Shown one piece after another: positions 13,336 to 26,857 of a stretch of DNA of 64,000 bases. The translations under genes were made by a program, and so were the position numbers. The notes below the pieces were generated by a model that was not told the origin of the DNA, did not search any database, and saw only the letters and a program-made list of their open reading frames with translations. The DNA is from Ceratothoa steindachneri (taxonomy: Eukaryota > Arthropoda > Malacostraca > Isopoda > Cymothoidae), in NCBI GenBank assembly GCA_963969495.1, contig OZ018321.1, positions 64,510,780 through 64,574,779 on the forward strand, in the 5' to 3' direction. Every line of letters begins with the position of its first letter. Position 1 is the first letter of the stretch.

Positions 13336-14831
13336 AAAAGCAAAACGGGGACTGACTGACATAGTGAGATGTAGAGTCGCCCTTGACTAAAATTGCTGTG
13401 TGGGCAATTTTAGGGAAGCCTCTACTAGAAAAAACATTGGTTAACTTTCATTACACTTAAATGGACTATTTTTTGGTTATGCTTGATTTTGGCAACGGAA
13501 AAGTGTTTGTAATGATAAGAGATTCAATGATTTATATTATCTGCATATCGGGTTCCAAAAGCAGCATCAATCGTAAAAATACATAAAATCGTAGCTCGAT
13601 CTGAGATTATTCTGTAATATTTGGATAGAATTTCAGTTAGATGATCAAGACAAACCACATTCAACATCATCACGAAAGGATTGAAAAAAATAGAGATTTC
13701 CTTCCGAGGTACGAATACTTGCGAGATGTGGAAAAACATAACATAATTCGATAAAATGATAAAATTACAAATTAGCCGCACAGTTGATTTTTGAGATTTT
13801 TAACATAATTATGAATCTTCTTTTCCCATAACCATTTCTTTTATTGGCGCGTAAATTTAAAATCGTGAGTGTCCTTTTTTTTGCATTTGTACCAGAGAAA
13901 ATAGACATACTCTACTTATCTTATTCAGGCCGATGCAAATCTGCTATAGCCAGTAGGAAAGCATGGAATTTCTCGTTAATTGTTGGAAATTTTGGCAAAA
14001 GATTTTTTTGCTATTTGTTTCGCAATAATGAATAGCAACCTCCCTTCTGAATCTAAAATTTCGTAGGTCAAGTTAGATTTCCTGACCTCAACTTGCTTCC
14101 TTTGACTTGAAAGGGAACGTGGCAAGCTTCCAGGACACTCTGCAATTATCCTTGCACTGAATAATGCACTTTAAACGTGGGTTGCACTAAATAGAGTAAG
14201 AGTGACTTTTTTGTCCTTGGCTGAATTAAATCAACTAACTAGAAGGTTCTTGGTATCAAACTGGATGAAACAAAATAATCTTTACTAATGTACAAATAAA
14301 AATAAATAATGAATACAACATAGAAATACAAAAAGATCTAAATTGGCAAAAGGTTTACACACGTCAGTTCCAGGCGGGAGCCGTGAGCACGCACACACAA
14401 ACGTACACAACCGACCTAGAGTGAAACTACCTCATTTCATTTCATTTTGTGTATAGAAAGGACAGAGAGAGATCACTGTGTAACACAGGCGAACAGGCAG
14501 TCATAGAGGAAAGGTTGCGGAAATAACTTGAGAAAAGATAGCAAGAGTTGATAGGTTGGTGGCTAGACACCGATGCGTGGTGTTGGTGTGGTTTCGTTAG
14601 TTTCGAAGTTTTGGTGACTGGACGACGGTTGGAGGTTGGTCAGGAAGGAGAGCGTGTCTGCTCAGTCGGAAACGCGTTATTCATGATGCCTTTAGTTTAT
14701 GCGAAGAACCGTATGGATTGCGGGTGGTCATGGGCCGCGGGGTTGTAGGGGTGCGAAAATGTATCAGAGAAAAATTCCTTCCAACTCGATAATATAAATA
14801 GCCAATAAAATTACCAACTCAAAACGGACTA
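13336..14831. other. non-coding, no gene seen
   Basis: A small hairpin TAAAATTGC / GCAATTTTA lies at about 13397-13422, just after the satellite. The rest is A+T-rich to about 14340 and then more G-rich to 14750. Short open frames (13524-13781 minus, 13844-14035 plus, 14548-14748 plus) show no recognisable domain. Confidence 0.4.
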
Positions 14832-15240
14832 AGCCGTGGCGTGAGGCTAGAGTGTTGGCGTTTAAATCTAACGGTACCGCGTTCGAAACTCACAAGTCCA
14901 AAACCTTTTATGAAGAAATCTCAAGTAAAAAACGGAAGTCAAGGAAAACACTTGAAGGACCAACTTAACGAGAATCAAGAAGACCCAAGAAAGAAAACGA
15001 AAGAAAACGGCCTAAAGGACTAACTCATCAAGACGCACGAAGGAATCATCAACTCAAGATAATTGGAAGAAAAATGAAGATGCTCCAAGAAAGATAAACG
15101 AAGATTAACGACCCAGCCTAGAAGAATAGAAAGTGAAAACAAATGTTTGAAGGGCCAACTAAAGAAAAATGAATTTAAGTCAAGAAAGAAGTAAATAGAT
15201 TCGATAAAGAGAAAAATCAAGATGAAGAATAATATTGATA
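14832..15240 (+). mobile_element. tRNA-derived SINE-like head with A-rich tail
   Basis: TGGCGTGAGG at about 14837 resembles a pol III A box. GCGTTCGAAACTC at about 14879 is a good B box about 40 bases later. A purine-rich body of several hundred bases follows, with repeated ACTTGAAGGACCAACTT-like and GAAGACCCAAGAAAG-like phrases, ending in an A/T-rich tail. This order suits a SINE rather than a tRNA gene because no acceptor stem can be paired. Confidence 0.45.
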
Positions 15241-15249
15241 AAAAAATAA

Positions 15250-16945
15250 GATAATAATAATAAGGATAGCTCCCCCCCCCAATAGGGTAACGCGGTGCCA
15301 TCGCATACCTTCTTACATGTAGTGCGGTGTATAATGGGCCTCTGGCGAGTTTCCCGAGTTGTTTTGTGAGTCTGGTGTGAGCATATATGTTGAGGGGTGC
15401 TAATTTGTTGTCGTGTAGTGTGGCCATTCTCGAGTATAAAGGAGAGCGGCAAGTGCGCTTCAGAGCAGAGTTCTGAATGCGCTGAGCTTTCCGCTTCCAC
15501 GTGTCATTCGCGGCTACGAGTGACAGTAGGGGGTCGTTTGTAAACATGACGTATAGTATGGGTGCCAGTACGATTCCTTGAGGAACGCCTGAGTACTCTA
15601 AGTACTAAGTACTCTAATAGAGTGATAGGCCTTTAGTTGTTTGGGTGTTTGGGGTCTTTGTTCATTTTGTGTAGAAGTATGTTGTGAGACACTTGAATAT
15701 TTTAGGGAAGTGGCCTGAGGCTAGTGAGGCGTTGAATAGGTGTGTAAGTGTGGGTTATATGTTTGCGGGGAGGTTGTGTATTAGCGTAGCTGGTAGCCCG
15801 GAGGGGCCGGGGGCACGTTTTGGTGTCGTGTTTATGTAGTGTTTTGTTTCCTCGACGGTGATAGGAGTGGTCAGTGTGGATGTGTAGTCGAGCAGCTCCA
15901 TTCGTATCAGGAAGGCGGGCCTTAGCTCGTGAGCGTGGGCCCGACACCACTCCTGGACTTCCTGGAAGTGCTCCTGCGCGTGTGGTTTGGGTGGTTTGTG
16001 TGTATGTATTATGTCCCAAGGGGACCTAAATGCGTCGAGGATGACGTTAGTGTCTGTGAGTGTTTAAGTGTTTACTTGGAGGGTGATGGGTTTGCGTGGG
16101 TCAGTGCCTATCATCCTTTTTACGTGCCGCCAGAAAAAGAAGGGGTTAGTGCAACGAGTATCGTCTGCGAGGCGGATGACTCCGCGCTACTGCCGGTTCC
16201 TATCTAGCTGCACGCATTGTAGGATGCGGGCACGTAAGTGATTGATGTTGTGTTGTCGTGGGCCTATAGTGTAGTGATTATTGTACTGTGTGATCAGTCT
16301 CTGAGTGTGTATGGAAAATGGGAAATGTTTTATGCAAGTATAGATTTTTTGTTGTGAGTGTAGGTTGCCTGCTGTGGTTATATTGTTTATGATTGAGCAC
16401 TAGAGGTCGTCTAACAGGTCTGGATCGGTGTGCTCCAGGTCGAGGTTTTGTGGCGTGTTATCTGTTATGTGTTTCTTGAACTCTTCCCAGTTTGCGTTTT
16501 TGTAGTCGAAGAGAGGTGGTGTAGGTATGAATATGGGAGATGTAGATATGATAAGGCATATAGGTATGTGGTCAGAGAGTACGTGGGAACCCGGTGAGAT
16601 GTGCGTGTAGAACGGTGTAGCGTGGTCCTTGTGGAGGTCATCTGTGGGGAAGGCCAACCATAGGGGGTTGGTCTTTGTGACGCGTATTTGGTGTCTTTTG
16701 GTTACACCGTCGGCTAATTTTGTGTGTAAATCAAGTGCGGCGAGTGTTTCGGAAGCGCTTTGGTGGAATTTTACTGCGTCCTCCTGTGAGCGGAAGACGA
16801 GTTTGTGGGCTGTATGTGTTTTTATGATGTTTGTGATGGGGGTGTTATGTGTAGCTGCTAAGTTTAGGAGTGTGTGTTCGTTGTTTGTTGGGGATTTTGT
16901 GTTTGATGTATGTAACAGTGTGAGGTATGACGTGTTACTTGCCAT
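15250..16945 (-). pseudogene. jockey-like LINE relic with large internal deletions
   Basis: The minus-strand frame 16945-16400 begins as an ORF1 with an RRM-like section (AHKLVFRSQEDAVKFHQS). It then passes directly into the end of an ORF2 endonuclease (SPGSHVLSDHIPICL). So the middle of the element is missing and the two proteins are fused in frame. Further along, KHPNNYRPITLLE-like RT sequence is joined almost directly to YSGVPQGIVLAPILY at about 15550-15640, so the RT palm is deleted. LSLVAANDTWKRKAQRIQN and following residues at about 15520-15340 are the RT C-terminus. The copy cannot make an enzyme. Such multiply deleted LINE copies can be relics or non-autonomous derivatives. Confidence 0.65.
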
Positions 16946-17790
16946 TTTTCTTTCTTTCTTTATGGGAGTCCCCCCGCCCCGCCGATAACGACCCTATAAA
17001 CATGACTCGGATGTGGTGATGGATGATAAGTGAGTATGGATCTGGTTGGGCTCCTCAGAGGGTGAAAAACATGGCAGACTTAATGATGACTGAAGCCAGA
17101 ATCAACTGACTCCAGTCGGGGTGCCGCCCTCTCTATTGGGTTTTGGGTATTTTTCAGTTACGTCCGACATCTCACAGAGACGATAGAGTCTCGCTCTGTG
17201 GTCTTGGCAGGTGCCACAGGGTAGGGTATTACTCCTTCCCGCTTTGGTAACTGAGTCCCAATCCAGGTTTACTCATTCCTTTGGGTTCCGCAGCGGGCTA
17301 AGCCTCAGACCTCCTTTCCCCAAAGTTTGCAATTATCCCGGTTCTAAGTAGAACGGCATAGTTGCAACGGAGCTTTATGTGTAGAGTCACATTCACAGAG
17401 CTAAATCACGGCAGCGAAGGGATGAGGAGGGTTTTAGCACGTCGTGACACTATGACGTGCCAGGGAAATAAAGGATTTTTTATTCAGGGGGTGGGATTGG
17501 CTTGAAGATCTCATAGGTAGTTGACTGTAGAGTACCGTCCACGGTATGTCTTGCCGGAAAATTAGTGCGTTGAGTGAGGTGACTTTCCCTCGACTTTTCC
17601 TCCTTTGCCAGTTGTGACTTCTCGTAGAGCGTAGATATGAAGATTTTTCCAAGTGATGTGTGCGCGCTTGTGTGAACTACCCCCGCCGCCCGAGGATTTT
17701 TGTACCCCAGAAAAGGGCTTAGGGCTGGGGGGTATGAGCGTCGAGTTCGATTGCTTTTCAACGGCACGGTTGGGTTTGTACTTAGCCGAC
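16946..17790 (-). other. G+C-richer leader region upstream of the LINE, no gene proven
   Basis: On the minus strand this lies immediately upstream of the LINE ORF1 start at 16945 and has the composition of a LINE 5' leader. A minus-strand open frame at 17480-17767 is Ser/Arg-rich without a known domain. I infer a 5' untranslated or promoter region of the LINE. Confidence 0.3.
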
Positions 17791-18264
17791 TAGTACTCGG
17801 CTTGCTTAAAGTTATAAGAAGAATACAACCTGTTTTCTAAAACTACTGCTAGCCTCGAAAGTAGGGATCGAGGGAGTATTTCGCCGTGGAGAGGTTGAGT
17901 CGAATACAGCAGTGTGGGAGTCTCCTCGTTCCTAGTTCTTATTTCTTCTTATTTATTTTTTTATTTTCGGGCTCTCGGGCTAAGGGAGGCCGAGAGAATT
18001 ATTTCTTCAGCAACGCGTTCTCTTTGGCAAAATACTAATCTTATCCAGACCAACGCTCAACTATTTATACGGGTTTGCCGGAAGTGAAAGTTAGCGAGGC
18101 GCTGGAAGTGGATTTTACTCTATCTATATAGAGGCGCTGGGAGTATTTAGAACTACACACCATTTCGCGGAACCCTTCGTTGTTACAATTAGGCTCACTA
18201 TAGGGCGTGTTATCAAATTGAAGTTACCCCAAAAGAAGCCGATCGCGGGTTCTTTCCGTCCTAC

Positions 18265-18267
<3 letters not shown>
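17791..18267. other. no gene seen
   Basis: Mixed sequence with short repeats of GAGGCGCTGG (about 18097 and 18132). It includes CTCACTATAGGGCG at 18194-18207, a 14-base match to part of the phage T7 promoter, treated separately as a curiosity. Confidence 0.4.
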
Positions 18268-18346
<79 letters not shown>

Positions 18347-18361
18347 ATCTCTCTCTCTCTC
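18268..18361. repeat. (CT)n microsatellite
   Basis: About 45 CT units, with TAT interruptions near the right end. Confidence 0.97.
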
Positions 18362-18441
18362 ATCTTTGACATAAACCAATCAACAATTGTCGATTTACAT
18401 TGCAACCAGTACAAAGTGCAGCCATTATTGTAATTTGTAGC

Positions 18442-18720
18442 ACACATTGCAAGGTGGATTAGGATCAACAATGAAGCCTCACGAATGAGTGTCATATAAA
18501 TCTTATGAAGTCTTGCGATGGGCCCACAAATAATCATGTACATGCAAAGTGCAATATACTGTATCAATGAATAAGATAAAGGCGGTATATTTATAAAGAT
18601 AGACAAAGGGGCATTGCAAGGCGTAATAGGTTCAACAATGAAGCTTCACAAATGAGTATCATGTGAATCTTATTAAGGCTTGTAACAGGCCCGCAAATAA
18701 GTATGCATATACAAATAATC
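18442..18720. repeat. two ~110-bp direct repeats, period 167
   Basis: A block with ATTGCAAGG, TCAACAATGAAGC and AATGAGTATCAT-like phrases at about 18446-18550 recurs at about 18613-18719. The two are around 80% alike by eye. The spacer is unrelated. Confidence 0.75.
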
Positions 18721-19098
18721 TAAAATACCTATGTATAGCAGTTTTCAAAAATAAGAATAACTCTTTGTGCGAATAATATATATAACATCGTTTTAAAATA
18801 ATAATGTTTAGCTTTCTTCTATGTATAAAATAATATATATTTTGCTCGAGGTGAGAAGAATAAATTCGAGACGTTCACTCAGCCTCAGCAGCAAACATAT
18901 GTACATGTACACACACATACACAGTAAAGCTAAGCAAAAGTGGTTCCTATAGCCACGATAAAAAGTCAGCTGTTCAAACAAGCTTAGGAGCAGTCACATA
19001 GTCAAATACGATAGTAGCATACTGTATTTGCTAACGAAGGACTTCGAAACGCAAAGTCGCATCTTTGTTCTTTTAGGCAAAAACAAGTCTCTATCTTC
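18721..19098. other. no gene seen
   Basis: A+T-rich with a short ACACATACACA tract near 18910. No domain or RNA gene was recognised. Confidence 0.5.
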
Positions 19099-19176
19099 AT
19101 GGATACGAACACGAACATCTATCTCCATCTCCATGGACACGAACACGGACATCTATCTCCATCTCCATGGACACGG
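19099..19176. repeat. 34-bp minisatellite, about two and a half copies
   Basis: The block ACATCTATCTCCATCTCCAT begins at about 19115 and again at 19149, joined by GGACACGAACACGG-like sequence. Confidence 0.9.
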
Positions 19177-19857
19177 AGTGGAATAGGCTCCACCCAAACA
19201 ACATCATTAGATAATAATAGGTTACGCCCACTGTTTCCAATGCAAATATATACTGCCACACTCAAACTTTCAGGATGGAGAAAAAGCTCAGAAAGGAAAA
19301 GAAAATGATCAGAAAGGGGAGAAATATATCAGAAAAGAGTCAGATCAGAAGGAGTACGAGTAAGAAACAGAAGAAGCCAGAAAGAGTCAGGAAGTCAGAG
19401 AGACGTCATAGAGTAATAGATCTACTTAAACACACTACAAGCCTGTTTCGAATTCTTCTTACGCCGAAGATACTCGAGTTCTACGCCCTAATAAAGAGTC
19501 CTAGATTCCTCCGTTTGGGATTTCCTTGCTACCAGTAATCCATATCGATCCCCTTATCCAGTCTACCTATTCTCAAGCCTCGGTCAAGCCAATTCCTCTC
19601 TACTCCAAAGCCTACCAAGTTCTCCGCCGCCTAAGATTAAAGGCCCTTGAATCTTCTACCACGAGAGCACAAGAACGCTCGGGCCCATATTTAGTTCAAG
19701 CACCCCATAACAGGTGCCCCCATAACTGGTGCCCCTATTAACTCTCGAGCCCTATAAGTGGTTACTCGTTTATTGACATCGAGCCCCATCAATGGGTGAT
19801 CCCAACTTTTATAAAGTAACCAAAAACAAGTATTTTTCGGCGGGGCAGGGATCCGGC
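19177..19857. other. unassigned, possibly a degenerate LTR
   Basis: An Arg/Lys-rich open frame at 19275-19538 looks like composition rather than a protein. An AATAAA occurs at about 19491. Short direct repeats CATAACAGGTGCCC / CATAACTGGTGCCC lie at about 19707-19733. An LTR is possible but no boundaries were found. Confidence 0.25.
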
Positions 19858-20238
19858 TGCGACCCACCGACGCATGCGCAACCCACTCATGCATGCGTGA
19901 CTTCGCATGACATCATTTTTGACCAATCACAAGGAAAATAGGTTTAGACCCACACTGCATTTTTCTACGGGTGATTTTTTATTTTATTCTATTCCATTTG
20001 TTCAAAATGATCTGGGAAGGAGACTGCAATCTCAATCTCGAGTGCTTATTTATCAAAGTTTTGTGCAATCGCGAGCCTACAGTGGCAATTTTAGTTTGGC
20101 AGAAGAGAAAAATTCTTTCGGAAATATCTAACTCCTCGTTTCTTCTTTCAAAAGTTTCCTCGATTAAAGGATCGGTTTCACCATTTTTGAAATGCGATTG
20201 CTACGTTGTATCCGCCGCCAGAAGCATTGTAAGGTAAG
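19858..20238 (+). promoter_or_regulatory. candidate host promoter and first exon
   Basis: CGACGCATGCGCAACC at 19868-19883 resembles an NRF-1-type GCATGCGC site. It is followed by TGCATGCG, TGACATCA and a CCAAT box (GACCAATCAC at about 19921). The sequence then stays more complex than the surroundings up to GTAAGGTAAGG at about 20228-20238, a good splice-donor match. Together this could be a TATA-less promoter and a first exon. No protein is recognised in the interval, and no downstream exon was found in this window. It is an inference from motif order only. Confidence 0.25.
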
Positions 20239-21617
<1,379 letters not shown>

Positions 21618-21894
21618 AACTCTATAATTTAAGAAGGGGATTTTTTTGAGTATTAGAATAATAATTTCATCTTAGTTTGGTTATGACTTATGTTTTTTTA
21701 TCAAAGTTATTTCTAATAATTCTTTTATAATATCAAAAACAAAATGGTGAAATTTGGAAAATTTATTTTTATATATCTTCTTCTATAACTATATTTTAGC
21801 AGCGTGATATTTTGAAAGGGAGGAAATTTAGTTTAGAGTTCCTTTTTAAAATTATTATAATTGGCGAAGTTCAGAAAATTTATGAAAATTTAAC

Positions 21895-22083
21895 CATCGC
21901 TACAAAGAAAAGCATAAGGCACAAATTACAAGAGCAACTCTGATCGAAAACACTACCATACTCAGAAGAAACCCTGACCTTCGCAGCCTGAAGATTCTGG
22001 AGGCTCTTCTCATTAAAGAGATGGGCCCCAAACTTAACGCCCAACGCACCAGTTCCGAGCGAGTACTTCACTTTTTCTGCTAA
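21895..22083 (+). pseudogene. Penelope-like element: end of the GIY-YIG domain
   Basis: The frame reads ENTTILRRNPDLRSLKILEA followed by LLIKEMGPKLNAQ. This is the C-terminal part of the GIY-YIG endonuclease domain of PLE proteins (the usual pattern is an NT(T/S)IL..E, then LEA..I, then P.LN). The domain nicks DNA for target-primed integration. The RT and the first half of the GIY-YIG domain are missing, so the copy is 5'-truncated, with the TA array to the left. The frame stops at 22081-22083. Confidence 0.7.
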
Positions 22084-22107
22084 AGGAACATGGTACTCCG
22101 ACTTTGA

Positions 22108-22674
22108 CCTATAAAAGCAGCAAAGAACGAAAATCACACACAATCTCAGACTGCCGACAAAACCACAAAACAAAAAGTAGATGAGAAACAACCAGTAAAC
22201 AACCAAGAAGACGGGAACCAGGAACATAATAAGGACGAAAACGTTGTAAACGCAAAAAATAACCCTAAGGAGAAGAGAACAAAGAAGAAGAGGAACAACA
22301 CACCCGCAGCAAGACAAATGGAAGAGGAGAAGCATGATGGGGAATCCGAAGACGACGATTCTTACCCCGGAGTTCCCCTGACCGAAAAAGTTGATGTCCT
22401 GGAAAGAGGACATTTTTTCGACGGGGAACAATTACAGCTAAAGATTTTTGGGACTACTGGATGTAGACCTGAAAAATGCAATCAAACTCAGTTAGTGACA
22501 GGCATACGAAATGGCGAGTATAAGTGGACCTTTGAGGGGCCGTGGTCCCCAAAGGAAATGGAGAGCCTTCTGTGCAGCGGTACGATGTTCATTCCGAAGT
22601 CCAGTCTACATACAGTTAACGCGGCCACCTATAAAAATATAAAGTGCGGGATGATGACTTCATCAATTAGCTAA
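22108..22674 (+). CDS. unrecognised 188-codon open frame after a PLE GIY-YIG domain
   Basis: The frame is the same as that of the GIY-YIG relic above and is separated from it only by two stop codons (22081 and 22105). Its first half is hydrophilic and rich in Lys, Glu, Asn and Gln (KEKRTKKKRNN, then EEEKHDGESEDDD), probably disordered. The second half looks folded: TEKVDVLERGHFFDGEQL, KIFGTTGCRPEKCNQTQL, YKWTFEGPWSPKEMESLLCS. An ATG lies at 22318. I do not recognise this domain. It could be a C-terminal extension of this PLE family, a second ORF, or chance. It is the longest unexplained plus-strand frame in this part of the window. Confidence 0.35.
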   Translation, partial: PIKAAKNENHTQSQTADKTTKQKVDEKQPVNNQEDGNQEHNKDENVVNAKNNPKEKRTKKKRNNTPAARQMEEEKHDGESEDDDSYPGVPLTEKVDVLERGHFFDGEQLQLKIFGTTGCRPEKCNQTQLVTGIRNGEYKWTFEGPWSPKEMESLLCSGTMFIPKSSLHTVNAATYKNIKCGMMTSSIS

Positions 22675-23636
22675 CAGTGAAAAAGCGTCAAGTGTTAAAC
22701 AAATAATAAAGCAAAAATGATAAAAGTGATAAATAAATAAGCGTATAGGTACAGTGTCAAATAAATAATTAAGCGACAACCAAATAAGCAAGTGTTTAAA
22801 TACGTCACGTAAGTGAACGTAAACTCTACGCAAGTTCCAGTGTTTATGAGAAGTAATAAAATTAAAACGTAGCAAACATTGAAAAAACAAAGTAAGCTGA
22901 AAGAATAATTCGGTAAATCATAAAAACATAATGAGTATAGTATCAATAATAAAGTAATGTTAAAACTGTCAGTGTAAGCCAAATGATGAAACAAGTGAAA
23001 ATAGTTCATACACCAATATTAATGTAAATAATAAAAAACAGTGTAAATAATTATGTAGAAAAATCCAAATGATGAAACAAGTGTAAATAATTCATACACC
23101 AATATTAATGTAAATAATAAATAACAGTGTAAATAATTATGTAGAATTGTCAGTGTAACCCAAATGATGAAATTAGATAGAAGTAAAACCCAAACAAACA
23201 AAAAACTTAAACGAGTAAGTCTTAAATCGATAGACCAATATTAATATAAATAATAATGTAAATAAATCTACCTATTGGTAGGTACAACTTAAACGTAAAT
23301 GTAGTAAATTAACAAAAAGCTGAGCTCCTGCGTTGTATTTCTCCAGGAGAAACCTCTTTTGTATCTTTGCCTTCGACTAAATCTTTCCTCTCCTCGGCTA
23401 AAATTTTTTTTATCTCTTTCAACACTTTTCACTATATATTTTATTACATTGTATAAATTTATAAATTTATTTATTTATCTAAATGTATAAAATACTTGTA
23501 CTCTTTCGAATAAATATATCATCGCAATTTCATCCTTCGCTGCTCACGACCACCAATGAGCTATCTCACCGGTAAAGGAGGCAAAACCAAGGGAACACCA
23601 AATCAATGCAGCCTCAACAATAACGAAGACTTCCGT
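22675..23636. repeat. A+T-rich leader with ~86-bp tandem units
   Basis: Units starting AAATGATGAAACAAGTG at 22981 and 23067, and AAATGATGAAATT at 23162, share CACCAATATTAATGTAAATA and CAGTGTAAATAATTATGTAG. Related AGTGTAAAT-type phrases extend from about 22690 to 23270. The rest, to 23636, is A+T-rich and then more complex, ending at the ribozyme-like core. The block lies between the PLE coding end and its pseudo-LTR. Confidence 0.7.
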
Positions 23637-23671
23637 CTGAAGATGCCTCAAGAAAGGCGAAAGCTCACGTC
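23637..23671 (+). ncRNA. hammerhead-ribozyme-like core in a PLE terminus
   Basis: CTGAAGA is followed by a 4-bp hairpin (GCCT ... AGGC with loop CAAGAA), then GAAA, then GCTCACGTC. The box order fits a hammerhead core, but the sequence after GAAA does not pair in an obvious stem III. About 110 bases later a PLE-type N-terminus ([14 protein letters not shown]) runs into the TA array at 23854. Confidence 0.35.
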
Positions 23672-23851
23672 CAAAACTCAAATTAGTTGTATAAAATAAA
23701 ATGGATCTTCCTCAACTGATCTTTAATCTTCAACCAGATACAAAAAACTGCATTCGTCAGTTGGAACGTTCTAAAATAAAATTGATAAAATCAAATTACA
23801 ACCTCGTCTTTAACAAAACATGTATAAACGAGAAGCTGCTCCCAACATACA

Positions 23852-25848
<1,997 letters not shown>

Positions 25849-25931
<83 letters not shown>
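25849..25931. repeat. (TA)41 microsatellite
   Basis: Follows the last base of the DD41D element directly. Confidence 0.97.
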
Positions 25932-25933
<2 letters not shown>

Positions 25934-26857
25934 TAAGAGAGAGGTGACGCCCCCTTGTCGCGGGAAGAGAGCTTATGCGTACCCTTGACTTTTCGAGCTA
26001 TGTCGGCGGGGGTACCTATCTTCTGGCACCCCTGGCAGGGTTTTCCTTGTCGATTTGGTCGGAAATTAGGTTCCAGACTAATTGCGTATTTGTCTTTCTT
26101 TATCCTACTCTATCCTTCCTCTTTCTTTAAAAAATAATCCTATTTCTTCTACTTATACAAAAAGAAAAAAAACAAAAAAAAAAACAACCCCTATACCTAT
26201 CATGTCACTCTTACCCTTTTTTCATCTATCTACATATAAGGACCTGGCAGCTACCTCACGCGTCAGAAGAGAGGCTTTGGAACCTCTATAAACAACGCCA
26301 ATCGACGCTCACTGGTTGCGAGAGACTAGGACTTGAGGGGTCTTAGGCGTTGGGGCACGATGAATGGGATGAGGTTAGTGCCCCGTTAACCCCTTTCCTT
26401 GCGCATAATTATTGACCATTCCCAGTGACCGTTGACGGGTGCCTCTGGTAGCATTGGTCCGTGGTGACGGCCCTTTGTTCCCATGTTGGTTGCCAGGCCA
26501 ACAAAAAGCCTTGGGTCGAGTCTCTTGGTGTGGCGGGATATCCACTGAACGCTGCTCCGAGATCTTGGCCGTCGTGAAGGGAACTAGTAGGAGTTTAGTA
26601 CGGGGTGTGCTCCGTTGTTCACCTGGTGAGAAATCGATGGCCCCTTCGGGGACCGTCAGTGCTCCTTGGTTGGGAGCCACGGCACGCCGAGGTTTGACGA
26701 CTCGGTCGGACGAACAGCAGCACAAGGAGCGTGCCTTCTGAAAGATCCGAAACCTTTCCGATCGATAGGCGGGAGCGACTCACGCGGGGCGAACTCACCA
26801 CCCCCTTTCTTTTTTATTGAGTGGTCACAAAGTATTCAGAGATATAAAGTGTTCAGC
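25932..26857 (+). other. probable 5' leader of the CR1-like LINE
   Basis: No recognisable protein. The section from about 26250 to 26857 is clearly more G+C-rich than its surroundings and runs directly into ORF1, as expected for a LINE leader with an internal promoter. 25932-26250 is of unknown origin. Open frames at 26439-26741 on both strands are overlapping shadows of a GC-rich stretch. Confidence 0.4.

Noticed and set aside
18218..18433. Ser-Leu repeat open frame
   Set aside because: Product of the (CT)n microsatellite.
22663..23201. Hydrophobic minus-strand open frames resembling membrane proteins
   Set aside because: They are translations of the A+T-rich tandem region, with composition typical of random TTT/ATT codons and no conserved pattern.
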